Below are positions 23,700 through 37,109 of a stretch of DNA of 64,000 bases, piece by piece. Source of the DNA: Eonycteris spelaea. Lineage: Eukaryota > Chordata > Mammalia > Chiroptera > Pteropodidae. The DNA lies in assembly GCA_003508835.1 (NCBI GenBank), contig PUFA01000068.1, positions 4,588,001 through 4,652,000 on the forward strand. Direction: 5' to 3'. The stretch's first letter is position 1; every line of letters begins with the position of its first letter. Below the pieces are notes generated by a model that was not told the DNA's origin, did not search any database, and was given only the letters and a program-made list of their open reading frames with translations. A program made the translations under genes and the position numbers.

Positions 23700-23885
23700 T
23701 AATAGTACTGACTATGTATCAGTGTCTGCTATAAAATTTTACAAATATTAACTCATTTAATCCTGAACAATCTTTTGAGAGAAGTACTGTTATTATCTCC
23801 ATTTTACAGACAAGAAACTGAAAGAAAGAGAAATTTAAAAACTTGTCCAAGGTCACATGATTAATAAGTAATGTTAGCCTCTGTG
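23700..23885 (-). mobile_element. MIR SINE, antisense
   Basis: 'actcatttaatcctgaacaa', 'ctccattttacagacaagaa' and 'ccaaggtcacatgattaat' match MIR reversed. Confidence 0.8.
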
Positions 23886-24249
23886 GACCTGTTTGTCTGT
23901 AAATTGGGAGTAATGCCTTCATGGGGATGAGAAGGGAGTTGCATTGGAAAGTAGTTTTAAAGGAGGAAAAGGGTGGATTTCCATCCTTATAATTTTAATG
24001 CCAATTATAATGCAATGACAATGACGCAGGTTCTGAACTTAAATGTGATGGGAAGCCAGGAATTTTAAGATGGAAGACCCTTCCTTCAAGAGAGTTTACT
24101 GTCTTACTAGACAGAAATTGCCATAACATATGACATAATACATTACTCAAAATTATATGGGATATTTTTGCTAAATTTAAGGCCATGCCTGTAAGTGTTC
24201 ACTTTGAGAGGAAAATAGAATTGCTGAGGATTAAAATTTATTCATAAAT

Positions 24250-24420
24250 CATTGAATTATAGCTCGGAAAGACACATGAGATGATTTAGTCTAACCTTAT
24301 CATTTTATAGATGAGTAATTGAATCTTGTCAAAGCAATGACTGCACCGAGATCTTACAGCTAAGTAGAGAAAGAATCATAAGAGTAAGGCTCCTGGGTAT
24401 GAAATTCTGGCCCTTCCCTC
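24250..24420 (-). mobile_element. Ancient mammalian-wide repeat fragment (MIR/L3-like)
   Basis: 'gatgatttagtctaacctta', 'ttttatagatgagtaattga' and 'gatcttacagctaagtagag' are typical of old repeats that share the MIR-like core. Family unresolved. Confidence 0.4.
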
Positions 24421-24609
24421 TGGTTGAATTTATCTATCCTTGCTTCCTTTCCTGGTAGAAAGTCAGTGCTATCTAATCCTCTCTCCACCAAGGGAATTGG
24501 ATCCAACTAAGATTATAACATTAAATGAAGACAGAGCTTGCCACTTTGGATAAAACACAGGAGAGTGAGACTTGCTGATGGTTTTTCTAAGAACTTTTAA
24601 GAAATTGTT

Positions 24610-27430
24610 AAAAGCTTCTAATGAGGTATAATTGATATTCAATGAGCTGCACATTTTTTAGATGTACAATGTGATGTTTTGACATATGAAATCATCCATT
24701 CAAGATAATGAACATATCCATTGCCCTCAAAAGTTTCCTCATGCCCTTTTCTAGTCCCTCCTTCCAACTCCCTCCACCCAGCCTTCTTATTTCCCTATTC
24801 CTAGATTCTCCTTTATGTTACTATAGATTTGTTTACAATTTTTAGAATTTTCTACAAATGAGATCTTACAGTCTTTCCTGTCTCTTTCTTTCAGCATGAT
24901 TATTTTGAGATTCATCCATGTGTTGTGTGTATCAATAGTTCATTTCTTTTTATTCCTCAATAGTATCCCATTGTGTGGTTCTATCACAAATTGTTAAATC
25001 TACTCACCTGTTGATGGTGTCCCAGTTTTTCACTATTACAAATAAAACTACTGTGCATATTTGTGTGTAAGTCCTTGAATGGACATCTGCTTTTATTTGT
25101 CTTGAGTAAACACTTAGGAGTAGAATGGTTAAATCATATTGTAGGTACATGTTTACCTTTTGAAGAAACCACTGAACTGTTATCAAAAAGGTTGTGCCAT
25201 CGGCAATGTATGAGAGTTCCCATCTCCCACATTCTTATTAATCTTTAGTATAGTCAGTCTTTTTCAATATCATGTGTAGTGGTATCACGTGATTTTAGTT
25301 TTTATTTCTCTAATAAATCACGTTGGTCATCTTTTCACGTGCTTGTTTAATACGTGTATATTTTCATTGGTGAAGTGTCATCAAATGTTTGCTCATTGCT
25401 ACTTGGATTGTTTTCTAATTACTGACTTTGAGAGTTCTTTATATATTTTAGACATAAATTTTTCAGTAAATACATGGTTTGAAGTTTTGCTTCCCTTCTT
25501 TGGCTTGAGTCTTCCTTTCCTTAATGACATCTTTCTCACTCTCATGAAGGTATTATTCTCAAAGGTATTATTCTGTTTTTCAAAGAACAGAGAATTTTAA
25601 GTTTAATAATGTCTAGTTTGTTTTGTTCTTTTATATACAGTTTGTTCTTTTATGGTTGTGCGTTTCTTCTATCTAATCTAAGGTCACAAAGATTTTCTTC
25701 TATGTTTTGTTTTAGAAGTATTATATTTAGACCTATGATCTCTTTTGATTTAATATGTAGTGAGAAATGCATATCAAAAATTGTTATTTTGTATATGGAT
25801 ACCAAATTGTTTCAACATCATTTGTTGAAAAGATTACCCTTTCTTCATTGATTTGTCCTCACACCTTTGTTAAAAATCAGTCATCTGTCATTGTGAGTTG
25901 ATTTCTGGAGTCTCTGTTTTATTCCATTGATCTATTTATCTGTCTTCACACCAGTGCCACACTGTTTTGATTATCTTTGCTTTATAATAAGTCTAGAAAA
26001 TGATATTTTTCTCCAATTTTTTTTACAGTTTAATTTTGGCTATTCTATAATTTGCTAAATATTTATATATGATTTTAGAATCATCTTGTCAGTTTTTCTA
26101 AAACAGATAAGCAAACAAATAACCTTGTTGGATTTTGATTGAGATTGCATTGCATTGAATCTATAAATCAATTTTCAGAGCATGACATCTTAACAATAGT
26201 GAGTCATTTTACTCAGGAACATGGTATGTCTCTCCACTTACATGCCTTTAATTCCTCTCAGGAGAAGTTTGCAATGTAGATGACTTTCACATATTTTATA
26301 AAGTTTATCCTTAAGTATTTTATATTTTTCTTATTGTAAATGGTATGATTTTTATTTCAAATTTCAGTTACCTATTGCTATTGCTATTATAGAGAAATAC
26401 AAGAAATTTGTATATTGATTTTGTATTCTACAACCTTGCTAAACTCATTTATAAATTCTAAAGTTTGCTTTAGATTCCATGAGATTTTTTACATTTGACA
26501 ATTACGTCAAATCTAAAAAAAGACACTTTTATTTCTTCCTTTATAATATTTACTTATTTATTTGAGTTATTGTACTTTCTAGTATATCCCAGAAAATGTT
26601 GACTAGAAGTTATGAGAAAGAGACATCCTATTCTTGCCCTGAGAGTATTTCTTTTTTTCTTTCAACTAGAAATGAATATTAGATTTTATAAAATGTTCTT
26701 TCTATGGCTTTTGTGTTGATCATAAGGTAGGCCAGTTATTTTTTTTAATTAAAATAATGTATTGTCATTTTAAAATGTTAAATTTACTTGGTCTTGATTC
26801 ATTTTCTTTTTAAATATTGTTGGATTTAATTTGCTACAAATTTGTTTAGAATTTTTGAACATACATTCATGAAGTCATATAGGCTTTCACTTTCTTTCTA
26901 ATATCTTTACCTGTTTTGGTACCAGGGTAACACTGATCTCAAAAAACAACTTGGAAAGTATTCTTTCCTCTTCAGTTCTCTCTGGGAGAGTGTATGTAGA
27001 ATTATTACTACTTCTTATTTAAATGTTTGGTAGAATTCATTGTTGAAGCCATCAGGCCTGGAGTTTATTGGTGGTAGGTTTTTAATTACAAATTCATTAT
27101 ATTTAATAGCTATATGGAATGACTTATTTTTCTTGAGTGAGCTTTGGTAGCTTATATCTCTCAAGGAATCTATCCATTTCATCTATGTTATCAAATTTAT
27201 TAGAATAAAGCTGTTTATAAGATTTTCTTATTAGCCCTTTAATGGCTGTAGGGTCTATAGTGATATTACCTTTTTTATTCCTGATTTTGATAATTTATTT
27301 TATCTTTTTTTTGTCTTGCTTAAGAGATTAATTTTATTGATAATCTCAAAGAACTAACAGTAAGTTTTATTGACTTTTTCTATTTCCTATAAACTATAAT
27401 TATGGATTTTTCTATATTTCCTTGTTGATT
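24610..27430 (-). mobile_element. Old LINE-1 (L1M-type), antisense, 3' half of ORF2 and 3' UTR
   Basis: From the left the + strand shows the reversed 3' UTR ('gaggtataattgatattcaa'), then reversed ORF2: 'ttccattgatctatttatctg', 'agattgcattgcattgaat', 'tttgtattctacaaccttgc', 'ttggtagaattcattgttga'. It is about 2.8 kb, 5'-truncated and full of indels. The 103- and 80-codon + strand open frames at 25289-25851 lie antisense inside it and are not genes. Confidence 0.85.
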
Positions 27431-28034
27431 TGGTCTCTCCAGAAAACCAACTCTATCTCAATTCAGCAAATCCGCTGGGTTCCAACTGGATCCTCCTTCC
27501 TTGCAATGTGGCCTGGACCTTTAAGATGTTAAATGTAGCAACAATAGGGATTTACCTTATTTGTCTCCTGTATTTCAGAGTTCACTGTTCTTTGTTGTTC
27601 AATGTCCATTCTTGAAATTCATTGTTTCATATATTTCATTTAGTTTTTTGTTTGTTTCAGATATGTGTATATCTATGCCCTGTTACTTCATTTTTACTTG
27701 AAGTAAAATTGCTAAACCAATCACCAGAAGAAAATATTTAAATGTAAACCTGTCTGGGCATGGCAATACCACCATATGTAAAGTACATTTAGACATTCTG
27801 AGGTCTATAATCTAATTTTGAGCATGGCAGTATATTTAGATATGATAGATTTATGGCCTAGTGACTGAGTGTTTAACAACAACAACAAAAAAATGGTAAC
27901 CATTACATATCAGAGATTGTACTAACAGGAAGAAATCTGTTCACTATACCCCATTACATGCAAGGGAAAATGCATTTTGAATGGTAGTTGGAAAGAAACA
28001 GAGGATTGAAAGTATATTTATCTTTGTATTTTCT

Positions 28035-28090
28035 GTTTCTAGTACTATGTTTAGTACATAGTAGAGCTCAATAAATGTTTGTTAAATTAA
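28035..28090 (+). mobile_element. LINE-2/MIR tail fragment
   Basis: 'gtacatagtagagctcaataaatg' followed by 'tttgttaaatta' is the shared L2/MIR 3' end; too short to say which. Confidence 0.5.
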
Positions 28091-28544
28091 GCCAAAATGA
28101 ACTAGCAGTCAAGTGTTTGATCAGATGAGATTCATGATGAACCCCATTTGAATGTTAAGGTAATAGATTTTAGAACTTATAAAAGTGATTGGGCGCAAAT
28201 CCAAAACATGTTACATGTGCTGAATTAAAAACAAAGTAATTAACTAATTAATATGACCTAAATGATTGAGCTACCCAAAGCCTCAAAAAATACATCAAAT
28301 TTTCCTGTTTTAAAGAGTGGGGACAAATGCATGGAATTTACCACCTCATGAGGTTTGAGAAGAGTTTCATTGAATTTATGCACATCGATGCTCTAAGAAT
28401 TAGTTAAAGCTGAATTGGTTAGCGTTAGGAATAAGAAGTTATCGAATCTTTATTCAAGAATAACCTTGACTTCAGTATAAATCTGAGTATTATGCATTCT
28501 TGGTGCCATGTTCCTTCCAAACAAACTAGTAATGACCTCTACTT

Positions 28545-28910
28545 TTCCGCTCTGTGCCTTTGTCTGCCTTTTCTTTCTCAAGAATGTCCCTTACCTAGCT
28601 CTGCATATTTAAATTTTACTTTAACTTTAAGCTCTAGCCAAGTGATAAATCTTTCATGAGGCTGCCTTAATTTTTCAAAGGTGTATTTTTATTAATCATT
28701 TGGTAAAGAGTTATACTACCTCTTGTGTCACTTATATTTTTTAACTTCTCTTTTTGTTATTTATGCTTATGCACCATCCCTTCAATCGGACCTTAAACTC
28801 CTTAAAGACAAAATGAACATCTGATATGTGCATTTGCCCATATAACTATCAAAAAGTATAGCACATAAAAGATGCTTGATAGGTTTGTTGGATCAATGAA
28901 TAAATGAATG
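28545..28910 (+). mobile_element. LINE-2 3' portion
   Basis: 'gataaatctttcatgaggctgcc', 'ggaccttaaactccttaaagac' and the tail 'gatcaatgaataaatgaatg' follow L2 in sense. Confidence 0.65.
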
Positions 28911-30779
28911 CATGCACGATTTCAAGGGCATTTTTTACATGCAGAGTTTCTACATGTAGAGACTGTGGATTCTCTAACATTTTTTGTCCCAAAGAATAAG
29001 GAAAGGAGGATCTTTTAGGAGATGCTGCTTAAATTAAAAACTGATGGGACCCAATGAACAAGAGATAAAATAAGTATAAGGCATGACATGACCCCAGAGG
29101 TTGGGATCTAGAATAGTGACGAACATTTGCTCAAGGAGTCAAAAGAATTGGCTGGAATTTTGGAGGGTGGCTTAGAAAACAACTTTTTGTTTTTCTCTTG
29201 TTTGCTGAGAAATACAGAACATTTACTAGTTAAGGAATATTTTCTGGAAGTTGTAGGCTGGCTGGTCGACAGCTCATGAGAAAGGAGCATGTGGCTCAGG
29301 CAGATGGGAGAGTATAAGGGCAGGAATGAAAGCAGAGGAGGAACTGTGGGTGTGAGCTGAACAGAACACCATGAATGAGAAAAAGAAAAGGTTCATTGAA
29401 TTGAAATTGAAAAGCAGTCTAATGGCAATAGCCTTCTGGTGTGTACTCATGAAATATTAAGGAAAAACAATTTCCTTATACATTATCCCAGGTAGAAACT
29501 TTGAAATATGAATTCTACTTACAATTCCTTCAATTCGAAATTCAAAAGTAATTGAGATAGGAGGAAAACTTTGCTGATATCAGCATTTGAGACTTTCACA
29601 GTACAAGGTCATTAGTAGGAACTAATCTACCATCGTCAGGGTACAAATGCAGAAAAACTAGGTAACCCAAATCATGCAGTTCTAAAAATAATACAGCAAA
29701 AATTCTTCATTTATGTTATCAAACCATTTTCTGCAACCTGTACCTTGTTTTATACTCCTTGAGTTTTCTAGGTCAATTAAAAGAACAATTTATTTGTTAT
29801 ACTGTGTATTGCCCTCAGTTTATCCCTTATCTTTAGAAATGCTTGAATAAATAACCCCATTGATGGCTGTGTAAGTAGCCCTGAGGGTATAGATTCCTTT
29901 GGAACTTCTAAGCACCCAGCACTTTATAAACTGCATTATCTTTTACATCAACATCCCTCAGAGACTGTAGGTGGCTAATAGAGCCTCACCTTACTTTGTG
30001 GGCTCCTGACTTAGGTGAAGGAACACTCATTATATGTTGCTATGTCCCGTTAAGACTTTATTTAGTGCTTATACTAGTTCGTTGTTGTTGTTGTTGTTAA
30101 AGTGCATAAGCAATTTCTTTGGAATTAACACGTTCTGATTAGGTGCAGTTCACTCTCGGGTCCCAGGAATATTTAAAGGCTCAATTCTCCTGGTATTATT
30201 TATGTAAGTGCTACCTAGAACAAGAAATAAATTTGACTTTTATTCAATACATAAGACAACAGAACAGTCTTCTAATTACTCTTAAATTTTAAGATAAATC
30301 AACTGACTGCACTTTATACTCAAGAACCTTCTGGCTAGTGTTTAGAGATACACCCAAATAGACAACTCTGTAGTTAGCAGAGACAATAATATTCTATAGA
30401 TGAAAAAATATATTACATCTAGATTGTAAAATAAATCAAGAAGAGAGTTGAACATATTTAGTGACATTGTGAGAATGCAGGTATAGAGCTATATTTCTCA
30501 CACAGCAGACAAGTGTAGGTACCTGCATATGTATGTAACCTACTCCTTTCAATCTACTTTGCATAAGCTACTCAAATTCTACCTCCGTGGCCTGCCACCC
30601 AAATCTTCTGGTGGAAATATTTTTTCACATCTCTCTCCCTCCTACTTCTCTCCCCCCACACACTTATGGTATGTGCAGTTTTGCCAGACCCATGTAAAGA
30701 CAGGGGAACACTGATGGGATTGCTTTTCACAAGTGTGGGAACAAAAATCCTTCCCAATGAAAACATCTGTCTCTATTAG

Positions 30780-30952
30780 AGTCATGCCCAGTTATCCCTC
30801 AAAGAAATGTTCTGATTAACTTTTTTTAAAAGTCTTAAGATAGCAGTTTGTGTAGCAGATCTAATTAAGAAGTTTATGTAACAGATCTGCAGGGTTTTTT
30901 CCTTGTTCAACTGGGTTCTTTGAGCTCAGTTTGAGTGTTACTAGCTCTCACC
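30780..30952 (+). promoter_or_regulatory. DLG2: Presumed promoter/5' UTR region of the alternative DLG2 first exon
   Basis: The position directly upstream of the MQRPS first exon implies that a promoter or 5' UTR lies here. No TATA box at a sensible distance, CpG island or initiator is obvious. Two near-identical 12-base direct repeats, TGTAGCAGATCT (30851-30862) and TGTAACAGATCT (30877-30888), are spaced 26 bases apart. The second extends to CAGATCTGCAG. The transcription start cannot be placed from sequence. Confidence 0.4.
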
Positions 30953-31057
30953 ATGCAACGGCCAAGTGCTTCCCGGGCTGAAAATTATCAGCTTTTGTGG
31001 GATACTATTGCTTCTTTAAAACAATGTGAACAAGCTATGCAACATGCATTCATTCCG
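30953..31057 (+). CDS. DLG2: DLG2 alternative first coding exon (N-terminus of a short PSD-93 isoform)
   Basis: This exon encodes 35 residues beginning MQRPSASRAENYQLLWDTIA and ending in HAFIP. I recognise it as the alternative N-terminus of a short isoform of DLG2 (PSD-93), a MAGUK scaffold that clusters NMDA receptors and potassium channels at the postsynaptic density. The ATG sits in a good context (CTCACCATGC). The exon ends at a consensus donor, CCG|GTAAGA, exactly on a codon boundary (phase 0), so it joins in frame to the phase-0 exon at 49291. An in-frame GTG lies 18 bases upstream, but no upstream ATG competes. This N-terminus lacks both the CxC palmitoylation motif of the PSD-93 alpha forms and an L27 domain; its only cysteine is residue 25. 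The 5' UTR start is not determinable from the sequence. Identity rests on recalled isoform sequence plus the matching downstream exon. Confidence 0.9.
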
Positions 31058-32229
31058 GTAAGAAAATTTTTTATTTTATTTTCCTGGGGATTTACATTTT
31101 TTTCTTCTTTTTTCCCTTTTAGCTATAGATAAATGGCATGTAGTCTATGCATTTAACAACATCGTTCTATAATTTTTGCCTGGTATATAAATATGTCTGT
31201 TTGTGTTTTGCATGAAATCTCAATTCTTAATATAGTCTAACATTAATCAGTGAAAAAGAGTAAACAGTGTCCAAGCAAATTCATCCCACTAAAGTTAGTA
31301 GGTTTTAGTTGTAGCAAGTATTAAAGATAAGGAACAAGATAGATATTACTCATATTAAAATTTGATACAGTATTTCCTGGTTGGTTCCCCCAAGACTACT
31401 TAAAATAAATTACTATTTTGCAGTGAGTTTCGTAAATAGATCAAGAAGGCAAAAGTTAGTTTTTACATTTTGGGTTTTTGCTTATCCAAGTAAAAACCAT
31501 CATAAAACCTCTCTTGAAAAGTGTGATTGTTCCTTTAATAAGTGGTCAGACACTACTTAGAGATTTGTAAAAATGGTGATAGAAGTGTGTAGATATATAA
31601 CGTGAATTAATGAGTTAGTGTTTTTATGTCTCATATTGTAGAAATATTGTTTGTGCTTATGATTATCCAACCAGAGGAATAATGCCAGCTGTATTTGATA
31701 GGCTAACATGAGGTAAATGAGACTTAAAAGAAGAGTATTAAAATATCTGATTTTTTAATTAGATGGATTTAAAAGGTTGAGATAATCTAGTAGGAATAAA
31801 AAAAAACATTATTAAAAACTAATTCCTACTACAAGTTATTTGGAATTCCTCAAGAGAAAACATTATTTCTGACATTGAAACTCAAAAGATAGTTTTCTGT
31901 CAATGGTTGGAATAAATCTTTGGAGTTCAAGTTATTTTCAAGTGACTCAGTTAGATTCCCTTATATTTTTCTGTATAACTTGGAATCAGCTATGTTTCAA
32001 AGACTATACTACATTTAAAGTTCTTTTCATTGAATACTATTTTCTAGCTGAATCTCTGCATGCTGATCTTGATTGTTAAAGACATAAAACATAATTTTTG
32101 TAAGAAGTTTGAAAAACGGTTATAATCTTTAAGTTATAAAGATCCTACTTTGAACTGGAATCTGATGTGTAGTTTGTTCCTCCTATCTTTAGTAAACTCT
32201 TCTTCCTTTATTTTATCAAGGAGAGTATG

Positions 32230-32575
32230 ATACTTCTTGTGAAGCATAAGCATCTCCTCCTGCGTGGAGCTTCCTCTGGCCAGGCAGAGTTATTTTCTCT
32301 CATCTCAGTTCCTTGTGTGTACCTTTGATTTATCACCTAACAAATTTATTGTAAATGTTTTCTTCTCTTTCTCTAATAATGTGCTAACTTTTTGGAGTGA
32401 AAGAGAAAAGAAAAGTAAGTTAGAAAAAAGAACTGACATTTATTTGTTTGTTACTTATTTCCATGTCTTAAACTCCTTGAATATAAGGCGCATCTATTCC
32501 CAGGGTCTAGCACAGTGCCAGGAACCACAAAGAATGCTTGGTGAGCATGTGAGGAATGAATGAAAGCAACTAATT
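32230..32575 (+). mobile_element. LINE-2 3' portion
   Basis: 'ttaaactccttgaatataagg', 'cagggtctagcacagtgccagg' and 'tgtgaggaatgaatgaa' are the L2 3' end. The 99-codon open frame across it (32264-32563) has no other support. Confidence 0.7.
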
Positions 32576-34009
32576 AGAGTCTCCAGTTCTAGCATTTCCT
32601 GTTAATACATGACAGTCTTCATCACCAGCTTTGCCTATATTGACCTCGTAAAATTATTTCTATTCAATTTCATCTGGAGAAAACAATAAATTTCTACTAA
32701 GTCACTGCAATGGGGTGATGGTAGGAGGAGTAATGTATTAATGCATTAATGCAGGGATTAGAACCTAATTGGAAAAAAAAAATATCCTTGGATTCAATTC
32801 CCCTCGTCAAAGGGCTACTCTTTATTCTATTTTAGTGTTTGTTCCCAATTCCCCCTACTGGATACATATACAAAGGCATATTCAAGTTTATTCACATATG
32901 CTTCATTTTGACTTCTCTAACTCTTTTTCAGTAGATAGTAGAAATTTGCCAGTCTCTCAAATTTTCTCAATGTCTTCCAAATCTTACATTAAATGTATCA
33001 TTATATCATATTTTTATGAAGTTCGATTTTAGAAAACATAGTTGTTATTAAAATATTGCCATCGGTTGAGGATAATTCTGTTTAAATTAAGTCTCAATTT
33101 TTTGTCAGAATATATATTTTAGATCTCAGAAAATGTACTCCATCTGCTTTGTATATTATGCAATTTTTAACCCAGTGATATGTATTTCACATATACACAT
33201 ATTTCTACACTCATTCGTATACATACATGGGTATATGGCATTTTTGCCTAATGATATCTTTCATTATTTAGAACATCCAAATAAATTCAAAAAATAAATC
33301 CTTTACCATGCTGTATTAAGCATATTTTTAAAATGACAAATTATATTGACTCAATTGCCTCCTTAAAATAAACCTAGTTCTCTTTTAAATACTTGGAAAT
33401 GAATTATGTGTAGAAGTAGACACACATTGATGTAGCTTAGGAAAACTGACCTGAAAACTTCACAAGTATATAAATCTGTCTATACATCTCCTGTGAGTAT
33501 AGATTCCAAACACATCATTAGAATGCAGAGTCCCCTAGTTCTGGACCATCTCTCGCAAACACAATAAGCTATAGGTCACAAATGATATCTCAGTGAAATT
33601 CTGTGGACTATTAATAAATCTGACTTAAAACCTCCCATTCAGGCCTAAAATTCACCCTGGTAAAAAGAAACTTAAAGCAACTCATACGTATATAGTGCAC
33701 TGCCCAAATGGTCTGCAGAAAGAAGACTTTCAAAGTTTCATTATTTGATTGTACATTATATATCATGCCCTATAGTGATGAAATGGAGGTCAAATCTGAA
33801 ATCTCAAGTAGGTTAACCTACTTGACCAAAGGGCCTTGGGTATAAAACAGCAGCTCAGAATTTCTCATATCCTTAGCATAAGTGCCAACCAACACAAAAC
33901 AAAATAAAACATTATTTCCAAAATACTTTATAATCTTAAAATACATGTTAATTTCTTTAACAAGCAACATGCACATCCTGTCTGACACTTTCTGGGTTTG
34001 GTACTTGTA

Positions 34010-34260
34010 GGATAAAAGTGATAGTATTTATTGAACGCCTATTTTATGTCATGTGCTGTTCTAAGCACTTCCTATAGGTTTTCACTCAATTTTCTCAATA
34101 ACTCTCTGATGCGGGCACTATCTGGGCACTATCATCTCCATGATAGCAAAGTCTGCAGAGGTTCAGTAACTTTCCTACCATCACATAGCTAATAATTGGA
34201 AAGGTCAGATATTGCAACCAGTAATCTGACTCCGGAGCCCATTCTCTTAATGCGGTCACT
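34010..34260 (-). mobile_element. MIR SINE, antisense, nearly full length
   Basis: 'gtatttattgaacgcctatttt', 'gtgctgttctaagcactt', 'ctgcagaggttcagtaac' and 'ggagcccattctcttaatg' follow the reverse of MIR closely. Confidence 0.85.
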
Positions 34261-35209
34261 AGAATAAGAAGAAAACCACTGAAACCAAAACAAGTGCAAC
34301 AGAGTGTAATAGGATCATTAATCAAGGGATGGAGAAAACACAGCAAGGCGCAAGTGCTCCATCTGCTTAGAATGGAGGGGAAGGAAGATCAAGGAAGACC
34401 GAAAAGGGAAGAGAAGTCTTGAGATGATTTTAAAATAAGGGCTTATCAGGTAATAGAGGTGAGAGAGGATGAAATAGATACGAAGGCACTGAGGCATGAA
34501 AGAACAATATGAATTGAGGACTAGTTATTAACTTTCCCCAAATCCTGATCTTCCTCTTTGAGCAATAGGGAGGATGGTCAGGAACAGCAAGGATGACAGC
34601 CAGGTCATTCATTTAAGGTCAGGAATCCTGCAGGTCACTAGAAAAGAAGCACTGAACAATTGAACCCCAGACTAAGACAATGGAGCCTTAGAAGGGAATC
34701 TCTAGTGGAGAAAGAGATGACTTTTAGACACCTGACTTCATTAGCCCCGCTCTCTGTGGCCTGGCCCACAGATTAATACCTGTCTGTGCCTGGAATTAAG
34801 GGCATGTGCACAGAGAAGCAGAGAAATCTTGTAAACAAATATAAAAGATTGAAACAAATACAGAAGGACAAAAGGAGATGAAAACCACATGGTCCCTAAG
34901 AAAGATACTGAGAAAGATGAGCCTGACAAGAATAGCAAGAGACTGAGGGAGAAAGGATTATGGCTTCCTGGGTCTTTCAAAACTCTCAGCTCTGAGTTCC
35001 TGTTCATTAGATGGTTAACCTATTGTGCATCCTGCTCTTTTAACCTGATAAGTTCAAATTTTGTTTAAGTTAATGTAAGTGTTTTTCTATTCTCTGCAAC
35101 CAGAGAATTTGAAGACATGGGCTGATTTGTGACTAGTAGTCCAGGGACAGGATCCAGCTCTACAGGAAAGGGCAGGATGAGAGGTGGAGAGAAGGTGATT
35201 AAGTCAGCG

Positions 35210-35345
35210 TAGCATACAGAGCTTCAAGGTGACGTTCCATCCTTTAAGTCTTAACTCACATCCCCTTCCACAAGACTTCCATCATCCCTTATAGCCAGAA
35301 GATACACCTCCATTGTTATTTCAACCCTGATTAAAACTCCCTGAA
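35210..35345 (+). mobile_element. LINE-2 3' fragment with A-rich end
   Basis: 'gttccatcctttaagtctta', 'cacaagacttccatcatcccttat' and 'aaaactccctgaaggaaaa' resemble L2 in sense. Confidence 0.45.
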
Positions 35346-35384
35346 GGAAAAAAAAAAAAAAAGAATAGAGAACCTACTTAAACA

Positions 35385-35560
35385 CTACGTTAGTCTAGAC
35401 ATTCTTATTGAATCATGCCAATACCAACATGAGATGGCCTCAATATTATCATCTCCATTTCAGAGGATCAGTCGGGTCAAGTTTAAAGTCACATAGGTGG
35501 TAAGACCAGGAGAGAACTCAGGCCTTCTGGCCCTGATTCCACCTGCCTTCACAACCAGCT
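35385..35560 (-). mobile_element. MIR SINE, antisense
   Basis: 'ttatcatctccatttcagagg' and 'ggtaagaccaggagagaactcagg' are MIR reversed. Confidence 0.6.
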
Positions 35561-36984
35561 TTGCCCCTATTTCTCTTGTGATATTTCTCTGCTTTGTATT
35601 AGAAGCATTTGGGGAATTTCTCTTTTGTGCACATGTCATTGCACAGCTTTCGCAGGGCAAAACGTGCTTCCTCTTCCTACGTTTTGCAGTTCCAAGTGCC
35701 TTAAATATCATGTTTCCTAAATAAATCCGTATGGGCCATTAATAGTTAAAATGTTAGAACTTAGGTAGAAATGAGACGATAATGAGGAATAATCTTTCTT
35801 GTCTCAAATATATCCTTGAAACTTGTCTCTCCAGTTCCAGCATCACTTCCACAGACCCAGCCTCTGGTCCCTGGATGTCAAGTTTGAAACGTTGAATGCT
35901 TAGGTCAGCTGTAAATAGGATTTGTTCAATGACGAGATTCAGTTCCAGTTCATGGTGTTCCAAGTGTGTTTTGTCCTTTCTGGATTCTAAATATTACTTG
36001 ACTCATCATCCTCAATCATGTTGGATTCATTTCTCTATTTTATTCCTCTTGGCTCAGTTTGCATTTCTGTTTAGTAATATCCCAGTTTTTAGTCAATTTT
36101 CTTCTGAAGAATATGAACAAGGCTATTAATGGAATTTCTATTAGTAAAGAAATAAAAATGACACTTAATCTATAGAGATGTTCAACCTAATGAGGAAAAA
36201 ATAACTACACTAGAAGCGACCTGGATAATTGCAACAGCCTAGAACTGCACGAACATTTGCAGATTTCTGGTAAAATGGAATAAAATTGTCACTTTAGTCT
36301 TTGAACAAAAGGCAAGAGCTTGTTATCTTTTTATCTTCCTCTCTTGTGCAATTTGCATTTTCTTTTGCTGCTGGTCTTGTGGTTCCTGTGCAAAGGCAGC
36401 TGGAGTCCATGAAAAATTACCACCAGGTGCAGGATGCCTTCTCTTTATTTCAGTTTTGTTCATTGTAAAATGTTTGTGTTGACTCATCAAAATGGCGTAT
36501 TAGTGCAGATATACATTACTATACAACAGAGTAAAGCCCATTCTCTGCCACTCCCATTTTTTTACCCATTCTGGAAATTGTAAAAATAGGCCCAAAATAG
36601 AAAAATGGACAGTTGTTCAGAGTTAATAATAGCAGTCCTCCTCCATATAGCAAAGCAAAATTAAGACACACACCCAACCCCAACTCTCAAAACCTTTCAT
36701 GAGCTAATACTAGATATGCTGTACTTTTCAATGCTTCATTTAGATATTTTTATTTAGTAGAAAAATCTCTAAGTACAATGGAGTTTCTAATTTTTATCTT
36801 GTGTAGAGACAAAAAAAAAATACACTGTACAGATGCTTTTACTATTGCTGCTGTCCCTGAGACACCACTATACTACTGCTACTACCTGTCTTCCTGATAC
36901 TGATCTATTTTGCTCCAATTTCCAAAACAATGTCAACTGGATTCTTTATCACTACAATTTTGCAACGTAGGCAAGGCAGGTTTT

Positions 36985-37095
36985 GATATCTTATCATTTA
37001 TAATAAAATTAAAGTTCAAAGAGTTGGAGTGGCCGAGATCAAAAGTGGATAAGTAGTAAGACATTATCAAATCGCACTAGAATCAGTCTAGTGCA
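36985..37095 (-). mobile_element. MIR SINE fragment, antisense
   Basis: 'taaagttcaaagagttggag' then 'ggataagtagtaagacatta' are an eroded MIR core reversed; it abuts the sense copy at 37110. Confidence 0.45.
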
Positions 37096-37109
37096 CTTTT
37101 GCTCTGATT

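Larger units (their letters stand above)
1..30952 (+). other. DLG2: DLG2 intronic DNA upstream of the alternative first exon
   Basis: For the longer DLG2 transcripts this whole stretch is intron; for the short isoform it is upstream flank. The exon encoding ENVHGYVLQSHISPLK, which precedes the shared exon in long isoforms, was not seen here and should lie further left. Stretches outside the listed repeats where I see nothing definable are roughly 245-970, 1490-2220, 3300-3590, 3800-4640, 5990-7390, 12420-13780, 14370-15350, 18260-19190, 20540-21540, 22460-23690, 23890-24610 and 28920-30780. They are AT-rich with only short chance open frames. Confidence 0.85.

Noticed and set aside
25289..25851. 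Two adjacent + strand open frames of 103 and 80 codons, rich in F, L and S
   Set aside because: They lie antisense inside an old LINE-1 ORF2; A-rich LINE-1 sense strands give long T-rich antisense frames.
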